A stretch of DNA of 55,423 nucleotides, taken from positions 1 to 55,423 of the forward strand of contig JASJFT010000269.1 of the NCBI GenBank assembly GCA_030770425.1, in the 5' to 3' direction. Numbering within the stretch: position 1 is the first letter of the stretch; the number at the start of each line of letters is the position of its first letter. The DNA comes from Darksidea phi. Lineage: Eukaryota > Ascomycota > Dothideomycetes > Pleosporales > Lentitheciaceae. The notes under the pieces are model-generated. The model was not told the DNA's origin, did not search any database, and saw nothing but the letters and a program-made list of their open reading frames with translations. Positions 34,653 through 44,600 of the stretch are shown here, piece after piece. A program made the translations under genes and the position numbers.

Positions 34653-36070
34653 CACACGGGTTATTAGAAAAAACGCCCACTCAATAGATTCTGCCCCACC
34701 CAAAATAATGCCACCACCTTTTCAACTCGACACAACTCCACAACAATACTGATATATATATATATTTGATTGCGCAAATCTTCTTCTATGTCTAAAAGAG
34801 GCATACAAAATTTTGATACACCAAAAAAGGCGCGTATTAAGGGCGCTGCGGATTTCAACGACGCCTTTGGTATTCCATACTTCCACTCAGATCTATTCAA
34901 ATACAACGGCGTTTCAAAAGAACAAGGATGGGCTATACTCTCTCAGGATAATCAGCTAGTAGATAGGACGTATTATAATACGCAGCTGACTGAGGAGAAG
35001 CATGGAAGGCCTTCTATACTCTCTCAAAAGGACCTCGAGCGCTGCGACCGATTTCTACAGGACCTTGGATGGGATGCGCGCGTTCTAACCTGGGACGCCC
35101 TTGCTAAGGAACTAAATCTCGACTGTTCTGGCCTTATCCTTAAGAAGGCTATAGGCTCTATGGACTACTCTAAGTGTATAGCCTGTACAAAAGGATGGGT
35201 GAGCCAGCGCGTTGCAAAGGCGCGAGTTGAGTGGGCTACCAATATGCTCGCAGCCTACCCAGATTCTATACACTGGCGACGTGTACGATTCTCTGATGAG
35301 GTCCACTGGAGTATAGGCCCTGAGGGCAAGATGCGGATTATCAGGAAACCTAGAGAACGCTATTGTTTAGATTGTATTTAGTATATACTGAATCGAGATA
35401 ATGAGAAAGCTCCACAGCGTCAATACTCCTAGGCGGCAATAGGCTTCGACTTCAAGTTAGATATCTATTTTTACAACGTTCCTGGTAACAAGAATGGAAA
35501 ATGAGCCTACGCGTCTACAGAGACGCTATCCTCGAGCCTATCGTTAAGCCTTGGCTAGATAGAGGGGATGACTTTGTTCTAGAGGAGGATAACGATTCTG
35601 GCCACGGCACTGGGAAATCGAATATAGTACGCACCTGGAAACGAAAAAACGGGCTTGATAGCTACTTCAACTGCCCTTCATCACCAGATCTATCACCTAT
35701 TGAGAACTGCTGGCAGCCTCCTAAACAGATCCTCAAGAAGTTCCCTTACTGGGATGAGTTCGAGACTCGAGAGCTTGTACATGAAGGCTGGGGCAATATC
35801 TCTCAGAAGTTTATTAATGAGCGCGTAAACAGTATGCCTCAGAGACTACAAGACTGTATTGATATGGGGGGTGAGATTACTGGGTATTGATTCTGCAACT
35901 CCAAGAAATCTTTGTATATAACTATTTCTATATAATCTCAAAGCTTTATACAGCTCTGGTTCAATAACTCATGAAAATGCGTTGAAAAACCACGTTTGTA
36001 GGTGATTTTGTATGGGTGAGGGGTGTGCCGAGGCATTTGTGAGTGGGCGTTTTTCCTAATAACCGCGTGG
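34653..36070 (+). mobile_element. Tc1/mariner-type DNA transposon, full length but inactive
   Basis: Terminal inverted repeats bound a 1.4-kb unit: left TIR from about 34653 (GGTTATTAGAAAAAACGCCC inside), right TIR ending 36070 (its complement GGTTATTAGGAAAAACGCCC). About 26 of the first 32 positions pair. One transposase-like gene lies between them. The outer 6-8 bp differ between the ends, so one end is worn and the target duplication cannot be read with confidence. Confidence 0.85.
34788..35890 (+). pseudogene. broken DDE transposase (Tc1/mariner superfamily)
   Basis: The first frame, 34788-35381, starts MSKRGIQNF with a helix-turn-helix-like region and ends soon after the first catalytic motif FSDEVHW. 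A second open part, 35501-35890, holds LEEDNDSGHGTGKSN (second Asp) and SPDLSPIENCW (third acidic residue), the usual DDE layout. Between them are at least two in-frame stops (positions where CAG and TGG are expected) and one frame change near 35500. The stops are the kind made by C-to-T and G-to-A changes, as RIP would make. Not functional as it stands. Confidence 0.88.
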
Positions 36071-36701
36071 CTGGATATCCAGCGTGCTTGGTTAGATATC
36101 TAAGCGGGTGGCGCACCCACACAAAAACCGATGGCGTCGCCGCCCTCCTAACAAGCACAGTTGGCAGTCGAATTCATCAGCGAAATATTTCTTTCAATGC
36201 ATTCATGGCTTCAGGAAGATAAACATTTAGACGAATTAAATAGGTTGATGAAACCTGTTATACTTCCCTGCCCTGTCGCAACCTTCCGGTTCCCGTTTTG
36301 TGGTCCCGGCTACGAAAGCACCCCGCCCAAAAAAATAACACATATTTATGATCACTAAGCAGCAAAATAAAAATCCATGGTAAAATAACTTCACAACGCT
36401 TTGATATTAAAAGTAGAGTTCTTCGAAGGAAATTTACAACTTTAAAGTCCTAAGAAAACATACACGTCGTGTTGCTAAATGTTGCTATTTTCTGGGGGGA
36501 GCCCCCGCTTACGAGGGTGTTGCAACCCCTCTTATACATTGCCCCGCAGCCACCCCTCTAGGTGGAACTCCTCAGAATACGTAGAATGTGCCGTTCAGCC
36601 TACAATCATCGCGCACAATGTTCCCTTGCATCCCACGGAATCTTTCCCGTTTTAAAAGAAAGGTTTAGTCCTCCACCTTAAATGTATTCATCAGTATTGC
36701 A
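36071..36701. other. AT-rich intergenic stretch
   Basis: About 630 bp, AT-rich, beginning with a flank of the transposon. A few open stretches under 70 codons lack any motif. Nothing recognised. Confidence 0.4.
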
Positions 36702-37097
36702 GTCTTCTTGCCCGAACACGACGCTGATTTGGCCGCGCAGCACCCATCGCATACCGATTCCCTCCCACCAAGCCTAGACATCCTAGCCTATCCCTACGAC
36801 GCAGGAGTTTGGAGAGCAGCAATACCATCGTTTGACGATTCTACAGACGAAGATGTCGTTTCGAGACGACTTGTTACCGAAATCCTCAATGCGTCTGACA
36901 AGATCCTGCCCTTGGAAAAGGAGATGCGATCAACCTTGCGAACGGCGAAAGACGTCAACGGATACTTAGAATTGAAGTGGGTGGCAGGAAATGGCTCCGG
37001 AAGAAAACACAAGACGTTGTTTTACGTCTCATCGGAATATCACCCAAGATACGATGTGGTTTTGGGCAGAAATGGGACCAAACTTTTCGAAGCTTAG
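36702..37097 (+). CDS. fragment of a second retropepsin-like protein
   Basis: An open frame without a convincing ATG; it continues upstream of 36702 to a stop at 36666, so an earlier exon may exist. It has an acidic DDSTDEDVVSRRLV segment where retropepsin-like fungal proteins have the D-S/T-G loop, and a closing YDVVLGRNGTKLFE, matching the second half of that fold. It resembles the protein at 30422-31828 in plan, not closely in residues. Likely a partial or decayed gene. Confidence 0.4.
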   Translation, partial: VFLPEHDADLAAQHPSHTDSLPPSLDILAYPYDAGVWRAAIPSFDDSTDEDVVSRRLVTEILNASDKILPLEKEMRSTLRTAKDVNGYLELKWVAGNGSGRKHKTLFYVSSEYHPRYDVVLGRNGTKLFEA

Positions 37098-38981
37098 AGG
37101 GTCTTGAATATGGCACTTGACGCCTCGTCTGGCCAGACGAAAATCCCTCTGGACATGCGTTAGCGCAGGAACAAAACTTGGATATACCACTTTCCCATGT
37201 GCGCGAGGCAACGCCATCATTTCTCTCGCAAAGGTCTCGCGCCATATTTGCGCACATGGCCGTTTCCACATGACGCTAATCTTTTGACTGGAACTATTTA
37301 CAATCTTTTGATTTATACCTACGATATACCAAGAGCTAGCATCTGTAATATCTTTTCAACACTTGTTGCTTTCTTGAGTTTTATGAGATAGCACGTGTAC
37401 GGTGGGCGAAACGGTTATGACCATAATGAGGGCATGTATCAAGCGTCAATCAATGTAATACGTTCTTGCCTGAGAACAATCAATGCCGTCCTAAAGGCTA
37501 AGATTGTATACTGAAGTTCAAACGGTAACGATGCTAGTGGGACATGGGCAAGCTGTAGGAATGTTCGTCGGTACACGAAGGAATCTAAAACTGAACGGAT
37601 TAACCCAGCTACTAGCATGGTAGTTATCGTAACCCCACCCATCATAGCCTCTTCTCTTTGTAATGATCCACTCTTGCCCGTTTCAACGCCATATTTTTCC
37701 TTGGGAACACTATGATCTATGCTTAGAATTCTCATGTGAGGAAATTGCTTTCAGTTCGACAAAGCTTTGCGAATTCGAACTCTTGTAACTTTTACGAGCT
37801 TGCCTAGTCTCCGTCCCAGTCACCCGGAATGACTGCCATAGTGTTGTTGTCATTCTAGGCTTTTTTTCAACCATAGAGGCACCTTTGAAGAAATCTATCA
37901 ACATTATCACACAGCATATATCTCACCGCGGTGCCCTCGACTGTCCTCACGAAGATAAGAGTGTTCATCAGTTGCTTATTCTAGTCAGAAAAGTTGACCC
38001 TGTTCAACACTAGATCTGGCTAAGAGTCATAGCGGCCAATCTAGAATCAACAAGATGACTACCGCATCAGTAACGTGGCTTTCACGTTGCAATTAACCTG
38101 AGCCCTCAGACTGGAAGATAACCGCTAAAGTGCACCGTTTATAAGTATAGTTAGATAGCTTAATATACTTCTCTATTAAGTGAGGAATGCTTTACTGTTA
38201 GCGTTTCGAATCGTGGTGTCATTTGGCCAGAAATAACTCAGGGCAATCGGCATATTCACGATCACAATCGGTGCAACCAAACAACCTCTATCAAAGAATC
38301 TGAACACACTCGCAGTGATGAGACAAAGGAGTTTCTCCTTTTTGCAGTTTGGATGTCACCCCTTGAAACTGGCTCCACCTCTTGGGTGCATGCCAACGTC
38401 AATGATGTTGAAGCCTTCCTCGAGTACCAACTAAGAAGAACAGGGGAATAAATGCTTTATGGTTAACTGAAGTTGGCTCGGTAGCAGGAGGGGCGGGAGG
38501 GCAACCTGATTGGCTGGAAGTCCATGTCTCTGTTTCCATCGTCATGTTGAGTGTCAGGATAACGAATGTTCTCAATGAAGCTCGAAATACGGAAATACGG
38601 CCTCCCAACCATCAACTGTAAGACGCTAAGGTAGTGTAGATGAGGATCTACCGTAACCATTTGCTCGTGCGTGTTACTCGTCTCACTGACGGGCTAAACA
38701 GGTCCACCTCGGTTCCTTTCCTCTAGTTTAATTTTGTGGTCCAATAGGAGACATACATAGCTGGTCGATGGAGTTGCGTTCACGAACCTACTTTGCCTTT
38801 TATAGTACTAGTGTTGATCTCGATAAAGAAATCTCCATGGGCAAGACCAATAGCCTTGCCCTGTATCCCAACACTATCCTGGTTATGGGATATTTCTCCT
38901 CTTTGTCAAATATGTAGTACGTTGGATGTAACCCTGCGCTACAGCACTAGCTTCGTTTGCGATAGGGTGGACGCGTGGAGG
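37098..38981. other. gene-poor AT-rich stretch
   Basis: About 1.9 kb. Minus-strand open stretches at 37439-37735 and 37710-37910 together hold one hydrophobic segment (VTITTMLVAGLI) and might be a worn DUF6594-type tail, but I cannot splice them. The remainder shows nothing. Confidence 0.35.
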
Positions 38982-39329
38982 TCACGACATACGGCGGTTG
39001 CGGGCAAATATTTTGGCAACGTTACCCGGGGCTTCAGGGATTGCAAGGGCCACAACCAATCTTCTAGACTTCCCAAAGCGTGTTTCCTTTACTAAATCCC
39101 GTCCAGAATCAGCACAACCTGTACGGAGATGCTCGATTTTAGGAAGTTGTCGACTTTGGTGGTCTGTGCGCTGGCAGCATCTTCGTATTCTGGACGTCTT
39201 ACACCCACACATCGAGGGAAATGTGTATATTTCTTCGCTGTGGGTGACAGGGCCCGATTTGGCGGTATATGCTAGCGCGGGCCAAGCTGCAACCATCACC
39301 AACAACCAACGACCTGGGCGGGTCAACAT
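38982..39329 (-). CDS. possible secreted protein, 115 aa, doubtful
   Basis: A minus-strand open frame starts with a basic residue pair and a hydrophobic stretch (WLLVMVAAWPALAYTA) like a signal peptide. A short MCGCKTSRIRRCCQ cluster follows. The rest is basic and has no known domain. A GTAAGA donor-like site at the CGC point suggests an unmodelled intron, so the C-terminal half may be wrong. Confidence 0.3.
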   Translation of the reverse strand: MLTRPGRWLLVMVAAWPALAYTAKSGPVTHSEEIYTFPSMCGCKTSRIRRCCQRTDHQSRQLPKIEHLRTGCADSGRDLVKETRFGKSRRLVVALAIPEAPGNVAKIFARNRRMS

Positions 39330-39881
39330 CTACCCGGTTGGACAAGTACGCAACGAACGAACGAGTAGGAATCGGCAATCTACATTGAGCTATCACAGAT
39401 ATGTCAAATTATCGCATTGCAGCTCGCGAATAAAGATTAGACGGCACAGCACTCTCACGCACCATCATTACTCCTTGAGCAATAAACAGCAAAGTTGGTC
39501 TTTTTGCTATTGCGAGTGGACTATTCCGTGTTGGGCGGTCGCACCGATTCGCTGTTCCGTTCAGCTCAGCTCTTGGCGGCCAATGCTGTGCAATTTGCAG
39601 TAGCCGTTATATCCCTGTCCCACCGGCAAACCCCGACTGCACACTCCGCAAATGATGCTCTTCAAGTCGAATCCGAGATATACGACAGAGTTCGAATTTA
39701 GCGTATTTAGCTTTAATATACTCAAATGAGGCATTCATCACAGTCAGGGACAGAAGAAGTATAAGTATGTGGCTTCACAACCACCCATCGAGTATCTTTC
39801 CTCACTCACATCACCTACTTCTTCACTCACCTACACACACTATCCTTCCAAGCAACGCACAAACACCAAACCGAAATCATC

Positions 39882-40211
39882 ATGAAGCTCCAACTTACCC
39901 TACCTCTCCTCGTAACCCTCTGGGGAGCTGTCGAAGCCGGTACGCAAGTAAATTGGTATGGATGCAGTGGAGAACAAGGCAACACCGTTTACGAGGGTGG
40001 TGTTTTGCATTTGGCTACGAATGTGGATGGATGGAGGACGACAAATCTATGCGGTGTATGGGTGCCACCACCAGGCTCTGACCATTGCAACTTCTATACC
40101 GTAGGAAAGGGCGAGATTGGCGGTACTACGTACACGTGCAGCGTTGCATCAGGAAGGTGCAACACGAGGGACTGGAAAGCCATCCGATCGTACGAGTGTT
40201 GGACGTCTTGA
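39882..40211 (+). CDS. small secreted cysteine-rich protein (109 aa), effector-like
   Basis: Single exon. The N-terminal 20 residues (KLQLTLPLLVTLWGAVEA) form a clear signal peptide with a cleavage site after VEA. The mature part has about 90 residues and six cysteines (in YGCSG, NLCGV, HCNFY, TCSVA, RCNTR, ECWTS), enough for three disulfides, and is rich in Gly, Thr and Trp. No known domain. It sits alone in AT-rich, transposon-rich DNA, as many fungal effectors do. The 110 bp upstream are pyrimidine-rich with CACA words, giving a plausible leader. A role in host interaction is inferred from layout only. Confidence 0.75.
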   Translation: MKLQLTLPLLVTLWGAVEAGTQVNWYGCSGEQGNTVYEGGVLHLATNVDGWRTTNLCGVWVPPPGSDHCNFYTVGKGEIGGTTYTCSVASGRCNTRDWKAIRSYECWTS

Positions 40212-41462
40212 GAGGGGACAAGGTGGACAACAAGAAGACTGGCCCCATATGCATGTCAATTTTTCTGGGCAGTCTATTGCTATTATGAGTTCGTGTGGGT
40301 GGTTTTGGTGCAGAGGTGTGAGGGCCGATCTGCGGACGATCTGATGCATGGTTCGGTGGGCAAAAGAGGTGCAGCACCGGCAACCTAGGGGCACCATCGT
40401 TTTGGTATTTTTGTCTTCGACAATTATCGTGAAACTTGAATACAGTCATTACCTCACTGCTAAATTCTGAAGACTAATTCCGATTTCACTCGTTTATCTC
40501 AATCTTTCTCTGGTATTTCTAAGCCAGGTAGGGTGCACTCAACTTCCAATGTGTGGCGAGTTGTTGGACTATAGAGTAGGTCGTAAAGATTTGTTACTAC
40601 CCCGTACTCTTCCGATCTAATCTCAATATGAGAACGTCCGCATAGTCCGGAAAATCCAAGGCTGAAATAGGTTGCTCGAGGGACCAGGCTTCTATTTGCC
40701 TTCAAGAAACGCCACAAGCGCAACCAACAGAGTACATATTTATAATCAGAGTTTGCAGAATCTGAAATAATCCAATCGAACCACGCGGAACTATATACGA
40801 AAGAAACTAAGGTCAATAGACCTGTTGTGACTGCATAACTACCGAGTGTAAAGCTAGTTTGTGTACTTATCTGAGCTTCCTGCTTGAAGTGCGACGTAGG
40901 ACAACAGACCAAAGATGGCATAATCAAGCTAAGGCGCACAGGAATAAGTACAGATTCTGCTAGATGGCAGTAGTAGAGAATGTGCATGCTCGGCATTGGA
41001 GCTATGCTCTGGGCGATCGGTCGATGGTGTATTATTTGCCACCCAAGCTATGGAGTACAGCCAAATTGCGGGAGAGTTGAGCTCAGCCCTCCAATGCTCA
41101 CAATCATCTGACCCTCCATACCACGGAGCATGCCGTGGAGGCGCACTCATCAGAACAGCTTCCAGAATGTGCCAATCAAAAGCAATCAGCGGCGGTATTC
41201 CTAAACACAATCATATCGCCGTCGTGGGAACTCCAACCAATTAGAATATTTTGCCGGGACGACGGGCTTCCGCGTCCTGTTTTTGGATCCCACGTGAACT
41301 GTGTCGCGCAAGTGCGCGGTTCGTTTCTGGTTTAATTACATTCGTTAGCTCTAGCATGGGCTGCATCTTGGACACAAAGTCCCGCTCGCTTCTGGTACAG
41401 CTATTTTCGAGTCCACGAATCAGAACGACTTTTCCGATATTTATGAAATAATTAGTGCTGTT
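40212..41462. other. intergenic, weak open frames only
   Basis: A minus-strand open frame of 166 codons (40996-40499) has one hydrophobic segment (YAVTTGLLTLVSFVYSSAW) and might be a worn membrane-protein gene. It has no family match I know and its upstream frame breaks. Nothing else supported. Confidence 0.3.
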
Positions 41463-41640
41463 GATCGCCGCCATAAAGATCTAGGGGAAGCGAAGGCAGT
41501 GTTATGTCGCAGCTCTGCAGCCAATCACCCATTGATAAGCGTGCTGTAGCTTTAGCGCGCTCCCGCAGCGACTCTCCAACCACGCTGCATCCCAGGGCTA
41601 TTTGTAGAGAATATGATAAGATCTATATTGCAGCAAGCTG
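41463..41640 (+). repeat. dispersed repeat B, copy 1 (mate at 44928-45095)
   Basis: Shares GTCGCAGCTCTGCAGCCA, CTCCCGCAGCGACTCTCCAA, CCACGCTGCA and CTATTTGTAGAGA with the second copy, in the same order and orientation 3.5 kb away. No coding potential. Confidence 0.85.
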
Positions 41641-41649
41641 GGAGGCCCT

Positions 41650-42300
41650 CCGCCACGGAAGGCAATAGAGATACATTAAAATCTAGTAAACTATCTACTT
41701 ACGAACCGTATCCATAGTAAGGCGTTTTTATATAAGCTAATAATAAAGAGAATAAATACCGTAGTTCTCTACTTCTATAAGGGTATAACTGTATTCTTCT
41801 ATTAAGTTCTTATTTATATAACCTATATACTTATTATATTTATAGACGTCGTAGAGGAAAAGGTATAAATATAGAGCTTTATAGTTTCGGGACGAAATAC
41901 CTTTTTATATTATAGCTTAGGCTTAGCCTATATCTATCTCGAAACGAGAAGGCTTACTTAGAAAAGGGGCTCGCTTATATAAGAGAAAACGCGAAATAAA
42001 AACCCTTCTTCTTCTTCTTCTTATAGATATTATTAATATTATTAATACTCGTTATAGTTCTACTTCGAGACTAGTCTATAATAAAGTAGATAATATAAGA
42101 GGATATATTAATAACTCTAAATAGACGTTATATAGTATTAGCTTTTAGTGTCGACGCTATACTACTAGTCCTTAAAAAGAAGTAGGAATGATTCGAATTA
42201 TAAGATACGTATAGATAGGTAGATATAGAAGCGCTCAGGTAGTAAAAGGGTTATATTCGGATAGAGATAAGACCAATCCCTAAGGAGACGTGATGGTAGT
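41650..42300. other. AT-rich block with RIP-like composition
   Basis: Bases 41650-42260 are dominated by TA, AT and TAT/ATA words, with almost no CA or TG dinucleotides, in contrast to both flanks. Short runs of CTTCTT (42006-42020) remain. This is what RIP does to repeats. Its right part (42204-42299) is a mutated copy of the repeat that follows. Confidence 0.75.
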
Positions 42301-42400
42301 GTGAGGCACGTGTAGGCAGGCAGGCACAGAAACGCTGAGGCAGCAAAAGGGTTGTATTCGGATGGAGATGAGACGAATCCTTAAGGAGACGTGATGGTAG
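42204..42400 (+). repeat. two-copy direct repeat, 101-bp spacing, left copy RIP-like
   Basis: Copy 1 42204-42299, copy 2 42305-42400. Aligned, nearly all differences are transitions with A or T in copy 1: TAGATAGGTAGATATAGAA against TAGGCAGGCAGGCACAGAA, and TTATATTCGGATAGAGATAA against TTGTATTCGGATGGAGATGA. Confidence 0.88.
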
Positions 42401-42490
42401 GACGCAGGACTATATAGGGTCCGGCACGTGAACGTGGCCGGGCCGATGATGATCCGGGAGTCCTCCGGCAGAAGTAGGCGTGACAATCGC

Positions 42491-42841
42491 CTAGAGGATT
42501 CGAATGTTCAGATCATCTCCAGATCCCCCCACTCCTCCATCGCAGGTTATATCCGACCACAGGAACCAATCGCCATGCCAGCTCTGCTGGCTTCCGGCCC
42601 ACCCCCAAACAAAGTTACAGAATTCTTCACTACGCGGCCCAGAAACACACATCTTTCCCTTTGCTGCTTGGTGGCAACGCTCGCCGTCGCCTTGCTTGCA
42701 GAGTTCGACAAGGCGGTCCGCGGGACTCTTGGCGTCCTGCCAGCGCCCGGCATCGTTGGTGTTCTTCCAGCAGTCGTAGGCACTTGTCTGAGTTGCAAAT
42801 GCCGTGATGAGAGCGGACATATGGATAAGGGAGACCTTCAT
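42491..42841 (-). CDS. small secreted cysteine-rich protein (116 aa), effector-like
   Basis: Single exon on the minus strand. Residues 1-21 (VSLIHMSALITAFATQTSA) form a signal peptide. The mature part has six cysteines (DCWKN, ELCKQ, ERCHQ, KMCVS, EFCNF, ITCDG), many Trp, Gly and Ser, and no known domain. The cysteine spacing differs from the other small secreted protein. Its 3' end lies only about 90 bp from the unmutated member of the RIP repeat pair, so RIP could leak into it. The 3' end of the protein (GGVGGSGDDLNIRIL) looks less structured and might be a read-through of an unspliced intron. Confidence 0.7.
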   Translation of the reverse strand: MKVSLIHMSALITAFATQTSAYDCWKNTNDAGRWQDAKSPADRLVELCKQGDGERCHQAAKGKMCVSGPRSEEFCNFVWGWAGSQQSWHGDWFLWSDITCDGGVGGSGDDLNIRIL

Positions 42842-43029
42842 GTTGTAGATGGGTGGTTACTAGTCCACGTTAGAAGAGCCGTGAAAACGTTGTGGAGATC
42901 TTTCGTAGAAAACTAACCGTTATTGATATTGGTGTTTTCGCAGATAATGGTTTGAAGACTGATAATTTGATGCGCTGTGGAAATGGTGAAGAGGCTCGAG
43001 GAGGCTCTTTATATATGGCAAAACCTTGG
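42842..43029. promoter_or_regulatory. upstream region of the 42491-42841 secreted protein
   Basis: 188 bp between the start of the secreted-protein gene and the tandem repeat block. It should hold its promoter; a TATATATG word at 43009-43016 is the only TATA-like element. No other signal. Confidence 0.3.
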
Positions 43030-43415
43030 GCCACACGAGTCTCGATCGCTCGAGTACGAGAGCTCGAGTGTCGCCTATACTACATTCTCGCACAATATAT
43101 CCTGTCTCGTTGCCTCGTTACCGTACTACTACCTAGGGTGGTAAATAGGTTTAGAGGCCATACAGGTCTCGATCGCTCGAATACGAGAGCTCGAGTGTCG
43201 CCTATGCTGCATTCTCGCACAATGCATCCTGTCTCGTTGCCTCGTCACCGTACTACTACCTAGGGAGACAAGTAAGCTGACTGTATTCTCGTACAATGCA
43301 TCCTGTCTCGTTGCTTCGTTACCGTACTACTATCTAGGGTGGTAAATGGGTTCGGGGGCCACACGGGTCTCGATCGCTCGAGTACAAGAGCTCGACTGCC
43401 GCCTATGCTAGGGAT
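43030..43415 (+). repeat. tandem array of about 115-bp units
   Basis: Unit 1 about 43030-43148 and unit 2 about 43150-43264 share GTCTCGATCGCTCGA, ACGAGAGCTCGAGTGTCGCC and CATCCTGTCTCGTTGC. A third, rearranged unit runs about 43270-43413. Unit length about 115 bp. An inverted piece follows at 43975-44060. Confidence 0.8.
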
Positions 43416-43488
43416 GAAACTAGTCAATAGATAAGTAATAAGATCTTCGGAGCATTCTCGGCGTTCTAAGTCTCGCTTATTTTGTCCA

Positions 43489-43508
43489 CCGCGTGGGTAC
43501 CCACGCGG
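43489..43508. repeat. 20-bp perfect palindrome at MITE left edge
   Basis: CCGCGTGGGTACCCACGCGG equals its own complement. Its right half is the outer MITE terminus; the left half copies the complementary terminus, as if another element end lies directly beside it. Confidence 0.85.
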
Positions 43509-43913
43509 TTAGAAGAAAAACGCCCACTCACAAAATGCCTCGGCAAACCCCTCACCCATACAAAGTCGTATAGGAACACGGTTTTTGGACCCATTCTCCT
43601 AAAATATTAATTCTGAATAGTTTGAAGCCTTAAGTTTATATAGGGATAGTTGTATATAGAGATATTTTAGTATTGTCGCTTAATACCCAGTCATTTCCCC
43701 CCCCTCCCGCCCCCCCATATCAATACAGTCCTAATACGCGCCTTTTTTGGTATATTAAAATTTTGTATACCTCTTTTAGACATAGAAGAAGATTTGCGTA
43801 ATCAAATATATATATCAGTACTATTGTGGAGTTGTGTTGAGTTGAAAAGTTGGTAGCATTATTTTGGGTGGGGCAGAATCTATTGAGTAGGCGTTTTTCT
43901 TCTAACCGCGTGG
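43501..43913 (-). mobile_element. 413-bp MITE, internally deleted copy of the 34653-36070 element
   Basis: In opposite orientation to the full element. Positions about 43501-43715 match the complement of the right end (including ACGCCCACTCAC, CCTCGGCA, CCTCACCCATACAAA, ATATCAATACAGTC). Positions about 43727-43913 match the complement of the left end (ACGCGCCTTTTTTGGT, TAGACATAGAAGAAGATTT, GGGGCAGAATCTATTGAGTA). The middle (about 1 kb with nearly all of the transposase) is missing. Termini CCACGCGGTTAGAAG and CTTCTAACCGCGTGG match each other exactly. TAC flanks both ends, in keeping with a TA target site. Confidence 0.88.
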
Positions 43914-43974
43914 TACTTTACTTGGGTTGCGCACGCACACGTCCGTGCGACCCCAACCCAACCCCAACCTAGTG

Positions 43975-44060
43975 CTAGGTACCCCGAACCCATTTACTAC
44001 CTTAAGTAGGAGTACGGTGACAAGGCAACGAGACAGGAATGTATTGTGCGAGAATGTAGT
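43975..44060 (-). repeat. inverted copy of part of the 115-bp tandem unit
   Basis: Read on the minus strand this matches the tandem units: CATTCTCGCACAATACATTC, CTGTCTCGTTGCC, GTCACCGTACT, GGTAGTAAATGGGTTCGGGG. It lies just beyond the right end of the MITE, so the MITE sits between direct and inverted members of this repeat. Confidence 0.78.
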
Positions 44061-44600
44061 TAACTTAGTAAGGTGTCTCGACCGAGACCCACAGGCAAAC
44101 ATCACACAGTTTGATCACATAACAATTAGAGAACTTTTCTGATTCTGGCACGAAACTCCGCCGGCCCCCCCTCCCCCTTACTTCTATATTTCCGCCTTGA
44201 TCACCAGGGCGTTCGCCAGCCATCCGGATCCTCTATACTCCACCAAGGACTGGAAGAATTGGGTATCCAAATCAGTATTGCTAATTATCTGTCGTAGCCT
44301 TATATTCTGATCGCGAATAAAGGCCTTGTTCGCCGGAGTTAAGACTATATCGCTGGTCAGCCATATTCCCGCGTTAATACGGATACACTATACTGAGCGC
44401 CTAGAGGAGGACCTCGCCATTAAAGATAAGAAGACGCAATATCCTAGCGCTATCTAGGTTTAGTAGGTAGCGTTCGGCTTGTCGCGGGAGATTAGTCGAC
44501 TTATTGTGCTTCGTATGGTATGCGGTATTCAATTATCAGACGGACGGCCTTTTATACCTTCGTGTGTAGCCATTCAGTGCGGTAGATAAGCGCTGCTCCC
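44061..44600. other. unassigned stretch with a minus-strand open relic
   Basis: On the minus strand 44341-44190 reads open for about 50 codons (PANKAFIRDQNIRLRQII, then FFQSLVEYRGSGWLANAL), which is protein-like and may be an old transposon coding relic. No family recognised. The remainder is unassigned. Confidence 0.4.

Noticed and set aside
40499..40996. 166-codon minus-strand frame with one hydrophobic segment
   Set aside because: No family pattern, no intron signals and no continuation upstream; kept only as a note in the intergenic entry.
43030..43415. Possible CRISPR-like array
   Set aside because: Units are about 115 bp, directly adjoining, without unique spacers, and the DNA is fungal.
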